Shown piece after piece: positions 17,583 through 25,520 of a stretch of 64,000 nt of DNA (its first letter is position 1; each line of letters begins with the position of its first letter). The position numbers were made by a program, and so were the translations under genes. Origin of the DNA: an uncultured Bacteroidales bacterium (GTDB lineage: Bacteria; Bacteroidota; Bacteroidia; Bacteroidales; UBA932); contig CASFGK010000014.1 of the NCBI GenBank assembly GCA_949294195.1, forward strand, positions 62,001 to 126,000, given 5' to 3'. The notes under the pieces are model-generated. The model made no database searches. It was not told where the DNA came from and saw nothing but the letters and a program-made list of their open reading frames with translations.

Positions 17583-18278
17583 ATGAAAAGATTAATTTTC
17601 ACTGCCGCAGTGATGGCTGGATGCTTTTGTTGCGGCATTGTTTCCGCACAGGAAGTGCAGGACAGCTCTCAGGTACGCAGTCTGGATTCCCTTCTCTGCA
17701 GCATACGTAATGATGACCAGAGACTGCGTGTGGAAATCATGGAAGCTCTTGGTAAAGGTGATGTGGAGCGTGTGGTAGCATTGAATATGCAGATTGACGC
17801 TCAGGACAGGGTCAATCAGGAAACCGTATTTTCAATTCTGGATTCCTGTGGCATTCCGGACCATCTTTCGGATTCTGCATACAGCGCTGTTTTCCTTGTG
17901 GTCGACCATGCGGAACTTGCAGCTCAGAAAAAATATTTTCCCCTTATAGAAGAGGCGGCGGAAAGCGGAAAGATGAGCGCAAGCGATGCGGCCACTCTGC
18001 AGGACAGGATATTGATGAGAGAAGGCAAACGTCAGATATACGGTACACAGAATATAGTTGTCGGCAACGGAAATCAGCCGACAGCGTATGTCTGGCCTGT
18101 AGAAGATCCGGAAAATCTCGACTGCCGCCGCTCTTCTGTCGGACTGGATGGCATCCAGGATTGGATTCCGGAGTTCAAGGCTGCCTCAGGTATGGATCTT
18201 GTCTATGATAAAAATTTGACAGTCAAAAAAATACGGAAACTTCAGAAACGGAATCCCATGATTATGGAAGATAAATGA
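17583..18278 (+). CDS. Secreted DUF6624-like protein
   Basis: A 231-residue protein with a Sec signal peptide (MKRLIFTAAVMAGCFCCGIVSAQ). The body has the DUF6624 pattern: DDQRLRVEI near the start, an FLVVDHAELAAQKKYFPLIEEA block and DRILMREGKRQIYGTQ. The function of this family is unknown. The ATG at 17583 starts the signal peptide, whereas an in-frame TTG lies only 4 bp after the truncated CRISPR repeat. The gene therefore starts 27 bp from the array, and its original promoter may have been displaced. Confidence 0.78.
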   Translation: MKRLIFTAAVMAGCFCCGIVSAQEVQDSSQVRSLDSLLCSIRNDDQRLRVEIMEALGKGDVERVVALNMQIDAQDRVNQETVFSILDSCGIPDHLSDSAYSAVFLVVDHAELAAQKKYFPLIEEAAESGKMSASDAATLQDRILMREGKRQIYGTQNIVVGNGNQPTAYVWPVEDPENLDCRRSSVGLDGIQDWIPEFKAASGMDLVYDKNLTVKKIRKLQKRNPMIMEDK

Positions 18279-18320
18279 GAAAGTGAATCATCTTAAAAAC
18301 CGATAAAATTCAACATTGAC

Positions 18321-18788
18321 ATGAAAAGGTTGTTATATGTCGCAATGATTGTCCCGTTGATGTTCTGCTTGTCATGCGGGAAGATGGTAGACTGGGCCGC
18401 TGTAAACCTGCAGGTGTATGTTCAGGACAGTGCAGGAAGAGACTTGCTGGACCCTGAAAACGGAAATTCATGGGCAGAAGGAACTACGCTGGCTTTCCGG
18501 GGGAAAGAGTCCGTTCTTGACTTGGGCGGCGGTACTTTGACAAAAGATTACATGCCTGTTTTTTATGGCTTCCGTATAGAGAAGGACGGGGACAGATACT
18601 GCATGGTATATGGAGAAGTCGATGGCGGCATGTCTTATAAAAATGAAGAGTTCATAATCCGCTGGCCGGACGGGACTGAAGATGTCATATCCCTGACAAG
18701 AAGGTTGAATGAAATCACTATTAATGCCAGGAATGTGTGGAGACTGAACGGTAAAAAGACGGATTTCCCTATAGTGATAGTAAAATGA
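18321..18788 (+). CDS. Small lipoprotein of unknown function
   Basis: The 155-residue product has a lipoprotein signal ending in the lipobox LSCG (Cys19). The remainder looks like an all-beta domain (VNLQVYVQDSAGRDLLDP, later VISLTRRLNEITINARNVW), similar in pattern to small Bacteroidales lipoproteins with Ig-like or transthyretin-like folds. No function is recognised. It follows the DUF6624 gene by 42 bp and may be cotranscribed. Confidence 0.65.
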   Translation: MKRLLYVAMIVPLMFCLSCGKMVDWAAVNLQVYVQDSAGRDLLDPENGNSWAEGTTLAFRGKESVLDLGGGTLTKDYMPVFYGFRIEKDGDRYCMVYGEVDGGMSYKNEEFIIRWPDGTEDVISLTRRLNEITINARNVWRLNGKKTDFPIVIVK

Positions 18789-18849
18789 AATAACACCAAA
18801 TCCCTTTATTTTGCGTAAGTTTACTCCTTGTTTTGATAAATAAGTCGGT

Positions 18850-19842
18850 ATGGAACAGAAAAAGTATTGGTGGAAAACCGTGGCTTCTTTTTTTCTGGTG
18901 CTTTGCACAATGCCTTTGGGACATGCCCTGATGAAAATAATGGAGTCAACCATGTCCGCAACAGCGCTTCACTATTCGGCGTTTGCCATGGGGGCGGTCG
19001 GACTTGCGATGGTGATTTTCGGGGTGTTCGTCAAAGGAGACACAAAACAGACCTTGTGGGGGCTTTTCGGAGGCCTGCTGTTCTGGACAGGCTGGGTGGA
19101 ATTCCTTTTCGCTTATTACGCAACACGTTACGGAGTGCATTATGACTTGATAGGGACGGGTACAGTCTCCACCGTTACCGAATATCTGAACGGCATAGGT
19201 GTCTCCAATGAGACTTTTATCAATGGCGTAAATATCAAGGATATGACGGTAGAGCAGCTGAAAAGTCTGACGGGTTCACGTCCGGAATATCTGATAATGC
19301 CCGCGACTTTCGGCATCTGGATGATGTTCATGGTCCTGTATCTTTTCAATACCCGTTCGGGCTGTCATGCTTTCAACTGGCTCCAGAAGGTTCTGTTCCG
19401 TGGAAAGAGGGAGGAGATTGTGCCTCATTCCATGTTACATCATGCTTCCGTCACCACTTTCCTGGAACTTAATGTGATGATGTGGACCTTGTATCTGGCC
19501 CTGATGTTCCTATATGACCCTGTATTTCTGGGTGACAGCCATCCTGTGACACTGGCCCTTGCCGTCATCTGCCTTGTGGGGTCTGCCTTCATGTTCAGGT
19601 ATCAGCTGAAATTGGGTGCGTGGGGCGCAAATATCCGCATGGCTATTTCTACCGTAATCATATTCTGGACATTCATCGAAGTCTTTTCAAGAAACAATCT
19701 GCTGACTGAATTCTGGGTAGACCCTATGAACCACAAGGTGGAAATGATTTCCATTCTGGTGTGCTTCGTAGCCCTCGCCGTGTTCTTCATTGTCAAGGCT
19801 GCGCGGAAGAAGACCACATCTCAGCAGGACAGAGGCATGTAG
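18850..19842 (+). CDS. Multi-pass membrane protein of unknown function
   Basis: A 330-residue protein with about eight hydrophobic segments; the first starts within MEQKKYWWKTVASFFLVLCTMP and the last is ISILVCFVALAVFFIVKA. A soluble loop of about 40 residues (VSTVTEYLNGIGVSNETF onward) separates the early segments. I do not recognise the family. No catalytic motif is evident. Its last 22 bases overlap the end of the convergent msrC gene. Confidence 0.7.
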   Translation: MEQKKYWWKTVASFFLVLCTMPLGHALMKIMESTMSATALHYSAFAMGAVGLAMVIFGVFVKGDTKQTLWGLFGGLLFWTGWVEFLFAYYATRYGVHYDLIGTGTVSTVTEYLNGIGVSNETFINGVNIKDMTVEQLKSLTGSRPEYLIMPATFGIWMMFMVLYLFNTRSGCHAFNWLQKVLFRGKREEIVPHSMLHHASVTTFLELNVMMWTLYLALMFLYDPVFLGDSHPVTLALAVICLVGSAFMFRYQLKLGAWGANIRMAISTVIIFWTFIEVFSRNNLLTEFWVDPMNHKVEMISILVCFVALAVFFIVKAARKKTTSQQDRGM

Positions 19843-20423
19843 GTGCCGACAATATTGCAGATTTCTTCAAGATACATGGCGTCAGTCCCGTCAAAAGTAC
19901 CGGGGCTGGCGCTGTCTATATCCAGGACTGCGATGATTTCCTGCAATGAAAGTCTGTTTGTGCCTCCGCGTCTGAACACCGGCACAACAATTTCTGACCT
20001 GGCAGCAGAACTGCACCTTATGTGCCCCGGAAACAGATCGACATCAGGCACGACAAGTGTCCGGGCCTCTTTCCACGCACTTCCGCACACTCCTTTTCCG
20101 AACGCTATTCTCGAGCACGCGACCGGTCCCTGAAACGGCCCCACGGCAAGTTCACAAGATTCTTCGTGGCTGTCGATGTCTGCCTGTCCTGCTTCTACAT
20201 CCGTTCGTTCCGATGCTTCTATGTTACTGCCCGGCTTCGCAGGCTTCTTCACCACGCGGTAAAATCCTGTCCACAGGAACCCGAAAGTTTCCTGTATGGC
20301 GGCTGCTGCATTCGCCATACGGGCCACCATGTCCGTCTCTCCTTCCAGCAGAGCCATGATCTGCGGAATCAGTGTGCGGTATTTCTCCTCCTTGCTTCCA
20401 GGGCTGACGATTATGTTTTCCAT
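19821..20423 (-). CDS. msrC: Free methionine-(R)-sulfoxide reductase (GAF domain)
   Basis: The 200-residue protein reduces free methionine-R-sulfoxide with thioredoxin. The three family cysteines are present in VACSRI, GKGVCGSAW and GHIRCSS, and the GAF signature RSEIVVPV with VLDIDSASPG follows. Unusually, about 33 residues rich in Lys, Glu and Asp are inserted after FLWTGFYRV, where close relatives have a very short turn. The start is ATG 20423 (MENIIVSPGS) because the more upstream residues do not match the family. The end overlaps the convergent membrane-protein gene by 22 bp. Confidence 0.86.
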   Translation of the reverse strand: MENIIVSPGSKEEKYRTLIPQIMALLEGETDMVARMANAAAAIQETFGFLWTGFYRVVKKPAKPGSNIEASERTDVEAGQADIDSHEESCELAVGPFQGPVACSRIAFGKGVCGSAWKEARTLVVPDVDLFPGHIRCSSAARSEIVVPVFRRGGTNRLSLQEIIAVLDIDSASPGTFDGTDAMYLEEICNIVGTYMPLSC

Positions 20424-20490
20424 TGTCGATTTGTGATTTCGTTCAGTGGTCTTGATTGACCTCAAGTCCGGCCAACAGTGTTTGTCCGGG

Positions 20491-20498
20491 CAAAATTA
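20491..20498 (-). promoter_or_regulatory. -7 promoter box of msrC
   Basis: On the minus strand it reads TAATTTTG, an exact TAnnTTTG match, about 70 bp before the start codon. No -33 box is obvious. Confidence 0.45.
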
Positions 20499-20671
20499 AT
20501 CAATTATTGCGACTACTCGTACGCTGATTCTTACTCGTATTTTTATTCTGACGGTGTCAGGTAACACCTTCCTGCTTTCCGCCTGGCACGGCAGTTCCTC
20601 TCATCATAGGATGCCGGGTCTTTGCAGCAGGACAAATGGGTAGTTTTCAGCATGAAGCGTGTAGCCATCAG

Positions 20672-20968
20672 CACACCTGAAGTAGGGGAGTGTATGCATC
20701 TATCTGAAAATCATGATGTTTCAAAGATATCTCTACTGCAGGTGTCACATGTTCGGACACACCTGCAGTAGCAAAACGGCCTTACATGTGCTAGTAGGGC
20801 ACATTTGTCACTGCGGGTGTGCCGAGTGATGTTACACCTGGAAATTACAACATCGTGTGATTGCTTGATTATCAGAGACTTTGCTATATGTACCATTTGC
20901 AGGTGTGCAACAGAATCGATGTGTAGCAGAATCGTCGTGCATCAGTACAAGTGCGCAGCAGAATCAAT
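20672..20968. repeat. Cluster of short direct and inverted repeats
   Basis: A CAGGTGTG-like core occurs at about 20672-20680 (inverted), 20738-20746, 20756-20768 (inverted), 20811-20822, 20832-20841 (inverted) and 20897-20908. From 20903 four imperfect units follow in tandem: 20903-20920, 20921-20936, 20937-20950 and 20951-20968. Three of them contain RCAGAATC-type sequence after a GTG start. Orientation alternates in the first part, unlike a CRISPR array. Confidence 0.55.
20733..20771. repeat. Perfect 13-bp inverted repeat hairpin
   Basis: CTACTGCAGGTGT (20733-20745) and ACACCTGCAGTAG (20759-20771) are exact reverse complements around a 13-base loop. There is no following T-run. It contains two copies of the CAGGTGT core found nearby. 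Confidence 0.6.
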
Positions 20969-21104
20969 ATCAATAGAACAGATGTTCAGCCATATCTGAG
21001 TGTAACAGTATTGTTATGCAACCGCATCTACGTGCCGGATAACTATCATATCGTGATCGCATGAATAACTTCATGTCAGTATCATGTGAGATGACAGGGA
21101 CATA

Positions 21105-21199
21105 CAGTGGCCGAAGCCGGCATAGGCTCCCGAGAAGGGAAGGAGGCCCGCATTGCGGGATGGACCCGCGGTCCTTGTGAACGGGAGGTGCCTGCACTG
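21105..21199 (+). ncRNA. Candidate structured RNA upstream of the hydrogenase operon
   Basis: About 95 nt can fold into a closed multibranch structure: CAGTG (21105-21109) with CACTG (21195-21199); a hairpin GCCG-AAGC-CGGC (21110-21121); CTCCCG (21127-21132) with CGGGAG (21182-21187); and inside that stem two hairpins, CCCGC-ATT-GCGGG (21147-21159) and GGACC-CGC-GGTCC (21162-21174). All stems are perfect. It ends 21 bp before the hydB promoter, so it is not part of the hydB leader unless transcription starts farther upstream. The strand is uncertain since the fold is symmetric. It fits no riboswitch, SRP, 6S or RNase P pattern that I know. Confidence 0.45.
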
Positions 21200-21219
21200 A
21201 AAAATAAAAGATTGTAACA

Positions 21220-21250
21220 TTGTATTTTCAATATCCTTTCACTATCTTTG
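21220..21250 (+). promoter_or_regulatory. Promoter of the hydBAC operon
   Basis: TTG at 21220-21222 and TATCTTTG at 21243-21250 are 20 bp apart, a good Bacteroidota -33/-7 pair. Transcription would begin near 21257, giving a 65-nt leader before the hydB ATG. Confidence 0.7.
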
Positions 21251-21321
21251 TTTCCGGCCTGAAAAGATTACAAAATCGCAAATTACACTAACCACAACCA
21301 ATAATCCTCAATCTTTGAAAT

Positions 21322-23229
21322 ATGAAAGTACTCACCATCGGGGATCTGAAGACCGTCAGGGAGAGGGCAGAGAGAAAACTGCAGCTCAGGGAACAGAGCG
21401 ACAAGACTACCGACGGACGGTGCTGTGGCCTGGATATAGGGACGGGACACATGCAGGTGCTGATATGCGGAGGAACCGGCTGCAAGGCATCCTCCAGCCA
21501 CGCGATCAGAGAAAGAATTCTGGAACTGCTTCATGAAAAAGGCCTTTCGGACAGGGTCGACGTAGTCACGACAGGCTGCTTCGGCTTCTGCGAAAAAGGC
21601 CCCGTAGTCAAGATAATTCCGGACAACACATTCTATACGCAGGTAAAGCCTGAAGATGCACAGGAGATTGTCGATGAACATATTGTCGGAGGACGAAAAG
21701 TCGAGCGGCTCCTGTATCGGGATCCCAAGTCAGGACAGCATGTCAGCGACTCCAAACACATGGATTTCTACCGCAAGCAGAAGCGGGTGGCTCTTCGTAA
21801 CTGCGGGTTCATCGACCCTGAGAACATAGAGGAATACATTGCAAGGGACGGTTATAAAGCATTGGCGGACAGCCTTCTGAACAAGACTCCGGAAGATGTC
21901 ATAGATGAAGTGAAACGATCAGGGCTGCGCGGCCGCGGAGGCGGAGGATTCCCGACAGGAGTCAAGTGGAGTTTCGCCAGGAAAAGCGTATCGGACATCA
22001 AATATGTGGTGTGCAACGCCGATGAAGGCGACCCGGGGGCGTTCATGGATCGTTCCATCATGGAAGGAGACCCGCATTCGATAGTCGAGGCAATGGCCAT
22101 TTGCGGCTATTCGATAGGATCCTCAAAAGGTCTGGTATACATCCGTGCCGAGTATCCTCTGGCAATCCACAGGCTGCAGACCGCTATCGCTCAGGCCCGT
22201 GAGTATGGCCTTCTGGGGGACAACATTCTCGGGTCCGGATTCTCTTTCGATATTGAAATCCGTTATGGAGCCGGGGCCTTTGTCTGTGGAGAAGAGACAG
22301 CGCTGATACACTCCATGGAAGGCAAGAGGGGAGAGCCTACCATGAAACCTCCGTTTCCGGCAGAGTCGGGTTATCTCGGGAAACCGACTAACGTAAACAA
22401 TGTCGAGACATTGGCCAATATCCCCGTAATCCTTACGCGAGGAGCAGACTGGTTCGCTTCTATCGGCACGGAAAAGTCCAAAGGAACCAAGGTGTTCGCC
22501 CTTGCCGGCAAGATCAACAATGTCGGTCTGATCGAAGTCCCTATGGGCACGACACTCCGCGAAGTCATCTATGAAATCGGAGGCGGTATCAAAGGAGGGA
22601 AGAAATTCAAGGCAGTCCAGACCGGAGGCCCTTCCGGCGGTTGCCTGACAGAAAAGCATCTGGATATCCCTATTGATTTTGACAACCTTCTGGCCGAGGG
22701 TTCTATGATGGGGTCGGGCGGGATGATTGTAATGGATGAGGATGACTGTATGGTATCTGTCGCCAGATTCTATCTCGATTTTACAGTAGAAGAATCCTGC
22801 GGGAAATGCACCCCTTGCCGTATCGGTAACAAAAGACTGCTGGAGACTCTCAACAAGATAACGGAAGGACGGGGCACGGAGGAAGATCTGAAGACTCTCT
22901 CTACTTTGGGAAAAGTGATAAAGGATACCGCTCTGTGCGGTCTGGGGCAGACATCGCCGAATCCTGTACTTTCTACCTTGAACCACTTTTATGATGAATA
23001 TCTTGAGCATGTCCGCGATCACAAGTGCCGGGCGAAACAGTGCAAGGCCCTTCTGACATACAGCATTGACCCTAAACTTTGCATCGGCTGTCATCTGTGT
23101 GCGAAAAACTGCCCGGCAGACGCTATTGTCGGGGATGTCCGAAAACCGCACATTATCAATCCGTCCAAATGTATCAGATGCGGAATGTGCATGGCGCGGT
23201 GCAAGTTCAAGGCCATATCAGTCCATTAA
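21322..23229 (+). CDS. hydB: [FeFe]-hydrogenase subunit HydB (NuoF-like, flavin subunit)
   Basis: The 635-residue subunit takes electrons to or from NADH in a trimeric electron-bifurcating hydrogenase. Its domains in order are: a thioredoxin-like [2Fe-2S] domain (CGGTGCKASS and TTGCFGFCEKGP), the NuoF FMN/NADH domain (GLRGRGGGGFPTGVKW, NADEGDPGAFMDR), the SLBB region, the N3-type [4Fe-4S] motif SCGKCTPCRIG (C493, C496, C499), and two C-terminal [4Fe-4S] clusters (CIGCHLCAKNC, CIRCGMCMARC). This architecture matches HydB of group A3 enzymes. hydA follows after 29 bp. Confidence 0.95.
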   Translation: MKVLTIGDLKTVRERAERKLQLREQSDKTTDGRCCGLDIGTGHMQVLICGGTGCKASSSHAIRERILELLHEKGLSDRVDVVTTGCFGFCEKGPVVKIIPDNTFYTQVKPEDAQEIVDEHIVGGRKVERLLYRDPKSGQHVSDSKHMDFYRKQKRVALRNCGFIDPENIEEYIARDGYKALADSLLNKTPEDVIDEVKRSGLRGRGGGGFPTGVKWSFARKSVSDIKYVVCNADEGDPGAFMDRSIMEGDPHSIVEAMAICGYSIGSSKGLVYIRAEYPLAIHRLQTAIAQAREYGLLGDNILGSGFSFDIEIRYGAGAFVCGEETALIHSMEGKRGEPTMKPPFPAESGYLGKPTNVNNVETLANIPVILTRGADWFASIGTEKSKGTKVFALAGKINNVGLIEVPMGTTLREVIYEIGGGIKGGKKFKAVQTGGPSGGCLTEKHLDIPIDFDNLLAEGSMMGSGGMIVMDEDDCMVSVARFYLDFTVEESCGKCTPCRIGNKRLLETLNKITEGRGTEEDLKTLSTLGKVIKDTALCGLGQTSPNPVLSTLNHFYDEYLEHVRDHKCRAKQCKALLTYSIDPKLCIGCHLCAKNCPADAIVGDVRKPHIINPSKCIRCGMCMARCKFKAISVH

Positions 23230-23258
23230 CATCCTTTACTGACCAAAAAACGGAACAC

Positions 23259-25022
23259 ATGGAAGAAAGACAGATAACACTCCAGATAGACCATCATTTC
23301 GTGACAGTGCCGGAAGGCACCACTATACTGGAAGCGGCGCAGAAAATCGGAATCGATATCCCGACACTGTGTCATATTGACCTGAAAGGTACTTGTATAA
23401 AGAACAATCCCGCCTCCTGCCGCATCTGTGTCGTAGAGGTGGAGGGAAGACGCAATCTGGCACCTGCATGTGCTACAAAATGTACTCAGGACATGGTGGT
23501 GAGGACAAGTACGCTGAGGGTGATGAATGCGCGCAAGATAGTGGCCGAACTCATACTGTCCGACCACCCGAACGAGTGCCTGACCTGTCCGAAGGCAGGG
23601 GACTGCGAACTGCAGAATCTGGCGCTCCGCTTCAACATAAGGGAAATGCCGTTTAACGGAGGGGAACTTTCCCAGCGCAAAAGGGAAGTCACGGCATCGA
23701 TTGTACGGAACATGGACAAGTGCATCTTCTGCCGCAGGTGCGAAAGTGTCTGCAATGAAGTCCAGACTGTCGGTGCGCTGGGTGCCATCCGCAGGGGGTT
23801 CAACACGACCATTGCCCCTGCTTTTGACAAGATGATGGTAGACAGCGAATGTACTTATTGCGGCCAATGTGTGGCTGTATGCCCTGTAGGCGCCCTGACA
23901 GAGCATGATCATACCAACCGTCTTGTCGAAGACCTTGCCGATCCCGACAAGGTGGTGATTGTCCAGACTGCCCCGGCAGTGAGAGCCGCCATAGGAGAGG
24001 AATTCGGGCTTCCGGCAGGGACTCTGGTGACAGGAAAAATGGTGGCCGCGCTGCGGGAGCTTGGTTTCGACTATGTCTTCGACACTGATTTTGCCGCGGA
24101 CCTTACCATTATGGAAGAAGGTGCGGAAATGCTGGACAGGCTCACAAGATATCTGGACAGAGACAAAAATGTCCGGCTTCCGATACTTACATCATGCTGT
24201 CCGGCTTGGGTGAACTTCTTCGAACACCAGTTTCCTGACCTGCTTGACATTCCTTCGACTGCCCGTTCTCCGCAGCAGATGTTCGGCTCGATAGCCAAGA
24301 CATGGTGGGCGCAGAAGATGGGCATCCCGCGGGAAAAACTTATAGTTGTTTCCATAATGCCTTGTCTGGCAAAGAAATACGAGTGCGACCGCGACGAGTT
24401 CAAGACAAATGGCAACCCGGATGTGGATTATTCCATTACGACCCGTGAACTTGCCCGTCTGATAAAGAGGGCCAACATCAGTTTTTCCCTGCTTCCCGAT
24501 ATGGACTTCGACCTTCCTTTGGGAGCCTCTACCGGGGCCGGAGTGATTTTCGGAACCACGGGAGGCGTGATGGAAGCAGCGCTCAGGACAGTCTACGAAC
24601 TGTATACTGGCAAGACTCTGAAAAGTGTCAACTTCCAGGCGGTAAGGGGAATGAACGGCGTCAGAAGAGCGACCGTGGATCTGGAAGGATTCGAGCTTAA
24701 AGTAGGTATAGCGCACGGACTCGGAAATGCAAGGCACCTGCTGGAAGATATCAGACACGGGCGCAATGAATATCATGCGATAGAGATCATGGCATGTCCC
24801 GGAGGCTGCATCGGCGGAGGAGGGCAGCCGCTTCATCACGGGCACTCGGAGATCCTGTATGCCAGAGCGAACGCCCTTTACAGGGAGGATGCAGGCAAGA
24901 CTCTCCGGAAGTCCCACGAGAACCCTTACATCAAGTCACTCTATGAGGAATTCCTCGGGAAGCCTCTGAGTGAAAAGGCGGAGCATCTGCTTCATACACA
25001 TTACTTCAACAAGTCATTATAA
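23259..25022 (+). CDS. hydA: [FeFe]-hydrogenase catalytic subunit HydA
   Basis: The 587-residue catalytic subunit carries the H-cluster that interconverts protons and H2. N-terminal accessory clusters are a plant-type [2Fe-2S] domain, the His-Cys [4Fe-4S] site (HPNECLTCPKAGDC), and two [4Fe-4S] motifs (CIFCRRCESVC, CTYCGQCVAVC). The three H-cluster signatures are complete: TSCCPAW (C313), MPCLAKKYE (C369) and MACPGGCIGGGGQP (C513, C517). The ATG at 23259 is chosen; the open frame upstream lies inside hydB. Downstream is hydC, 15 bp away, and the enzyme should be cytosolic. Confidence 0.96.
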   Translation: MEERQITLQIDHHFVTVPEGTTILEAAQKIGIDIPTLCHIDLKGTCIKNNPASCRICVVEVEGRRNLAPACATKCTQDMVVRTSTLRVMNARKIVAELILSDHPNECLTCPKAGDCELQNLALRFNIREMPFNGGELSQRKREVTASIVRNMDKCIFCRRCESVCNEVQTVGALGAIRRGFNTTIAPAFDKMMVDSECTYCGQCVAVCPVGALTEHDHTNRLVEDLADPDKVVIVQTAPAVRAAIGEEFGLPAGTLVTGKMVAALRELGFDYVFDTDFAADLTIMEEGAEMLDRLTRYLDRDKNVRLPILTSCCPAWVNFFEHQFPDLLDIPSTARSPQQMFGSIAKTWWAQKMGIPREKLIVVSIMPCLAKKYECDRDEFKTNGNPDVDYSITTRELARLIKRANISFSLLPDMDFDLPLGASTGAGVIFGTTGGVMEAALRTVYELYTGKTLKSVNFQAVRGMNGVRRATVDLEGFELKVGIAHGLGNARHLLEDIRHGRNEYHAIEIMACPGGCIGGGGQPLHHGHSEILYARANALYREDAGKTLRKSHENPYIKSLYEEFLGKPLSEKAEHLLHTHYFNKSL

Positions 25023-25037
25023 AAAGGAATTCGGATT

Positions 25038-25514
25038 ATGCCAGATACAAAACTGCCTTGCGATGTCGCCGAAAAGGTGAATGCCATCTGTGAGAAATAT
25101 GGAGACAATCCCGGCGAACTCATCAATATACTTCATGAAGCCCAGCACCTTATGGGATATCTTCCTGAAGAGATGCAGCGCATGATAGCCAGACGGCTCA
25201 ATATTCCTGTATCCAAAGTCTACGGAGTCGTTACGTTCTATGCCTTTTTCACCATGACAGCCAAAGGCAGATACCCTATTTCCGTATGTATGGGTACTGC
25301 ATGTTATGTCCGCGGCTCGGAAAAGCTTCTGGACGAGTTCAAGCGCGTGCTCGGAATCGATGTGGGACAGACTACTCCTGACGGAAAATTCTCTCTTGAC
25401 TGCCTGCGTTGCGTCGGGGCCTGCGGACTTGCTCCTGTGGTGATGATCGGAGACAAGGTATACGGACGGCTGCAGCCTGTGGATGTAAAGCGTATTCTTG
25501 ACGAACTGGACTGA
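25038..25514 (+). CDS. hydC: [FeFe]-hydrogenase subunit HydC (NuoE-like)
   Basis: A 158-residue thioredoxin-fold [2Fe-2S] protein. The four cluster cysteines are in CMGTAC and CLRCVGAC. The helical N-terminal part (LINILHEAQHLMGYLPEEMQ) and KVYGVVTFYAFF are standard for NuoE/HydC. It passes electrons within the HydABC complex between the flavin subunit and the catalytic subunit. The stop lies 6 bp from the end of the convergent hydF, so the two operons meet tail to tail. Confidence 0.95.
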   Translation: MPDTKLPCDVAEKVNAICEKYGDNPGELINILHEAQHLMGYLPEEMQRMIARRLNIPVSKVYGVVTFYAFFTMTAKGRYPISVCMGTACYVRGSEKLLDEFKRVLGIDVGQTTPDGKFSLDCLRCVGACGLAPVVMIGDKVYGRLQPVDVKRILDELD

Positions 25515-25520
25515 TGTATG

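Larger units (their letters stand above)
20424..21321. other. 898-bp non-coding region between msrC and hydB
   Basis: No convincing gene is present: reading frames are short and lack ribosome-binding context. The left end holds the msrC promoter and a small hairpin (GGTGT/ACACC, 20553-20568). The middle (20672-20968) is filled with repeats of a CAGGTGTG-like motif on both strands and a degenerate tandem repeat. The right part has a strongly folding element (21105-21199) and the hydB promoter. It could be an eroded mobile or repeat element, or encode RNA. Confidence 0.6.

Noticed and set aside
20903-20968. A second, degenerate CRISPR array
   Set aside because: Units are 14-18 bp with no spacer-repeat alternation, and they share no sequence with the 36-bp repeat.
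20711-21197. Short open frames in the intergenic region before hydB
   Set aside because: They are under 80 codons, run through repeats and inverted repeats, lack ribosome-binding context and have unusual composition.
21105-21199. Cobalamin, FMN, SRP, 6S or RNase P RNA
   Set aside because: None of the conserved core sequences of these families could be found, so only a generic structured element is reported.
23079-23258. N-terminal extension of HydA
   Set aside because: It lies in the end of hydB in a different frame and shows no similarity to hydrogenase N-termini; the ATG at 23259 begins the conserved [2Fe-2S] domain.
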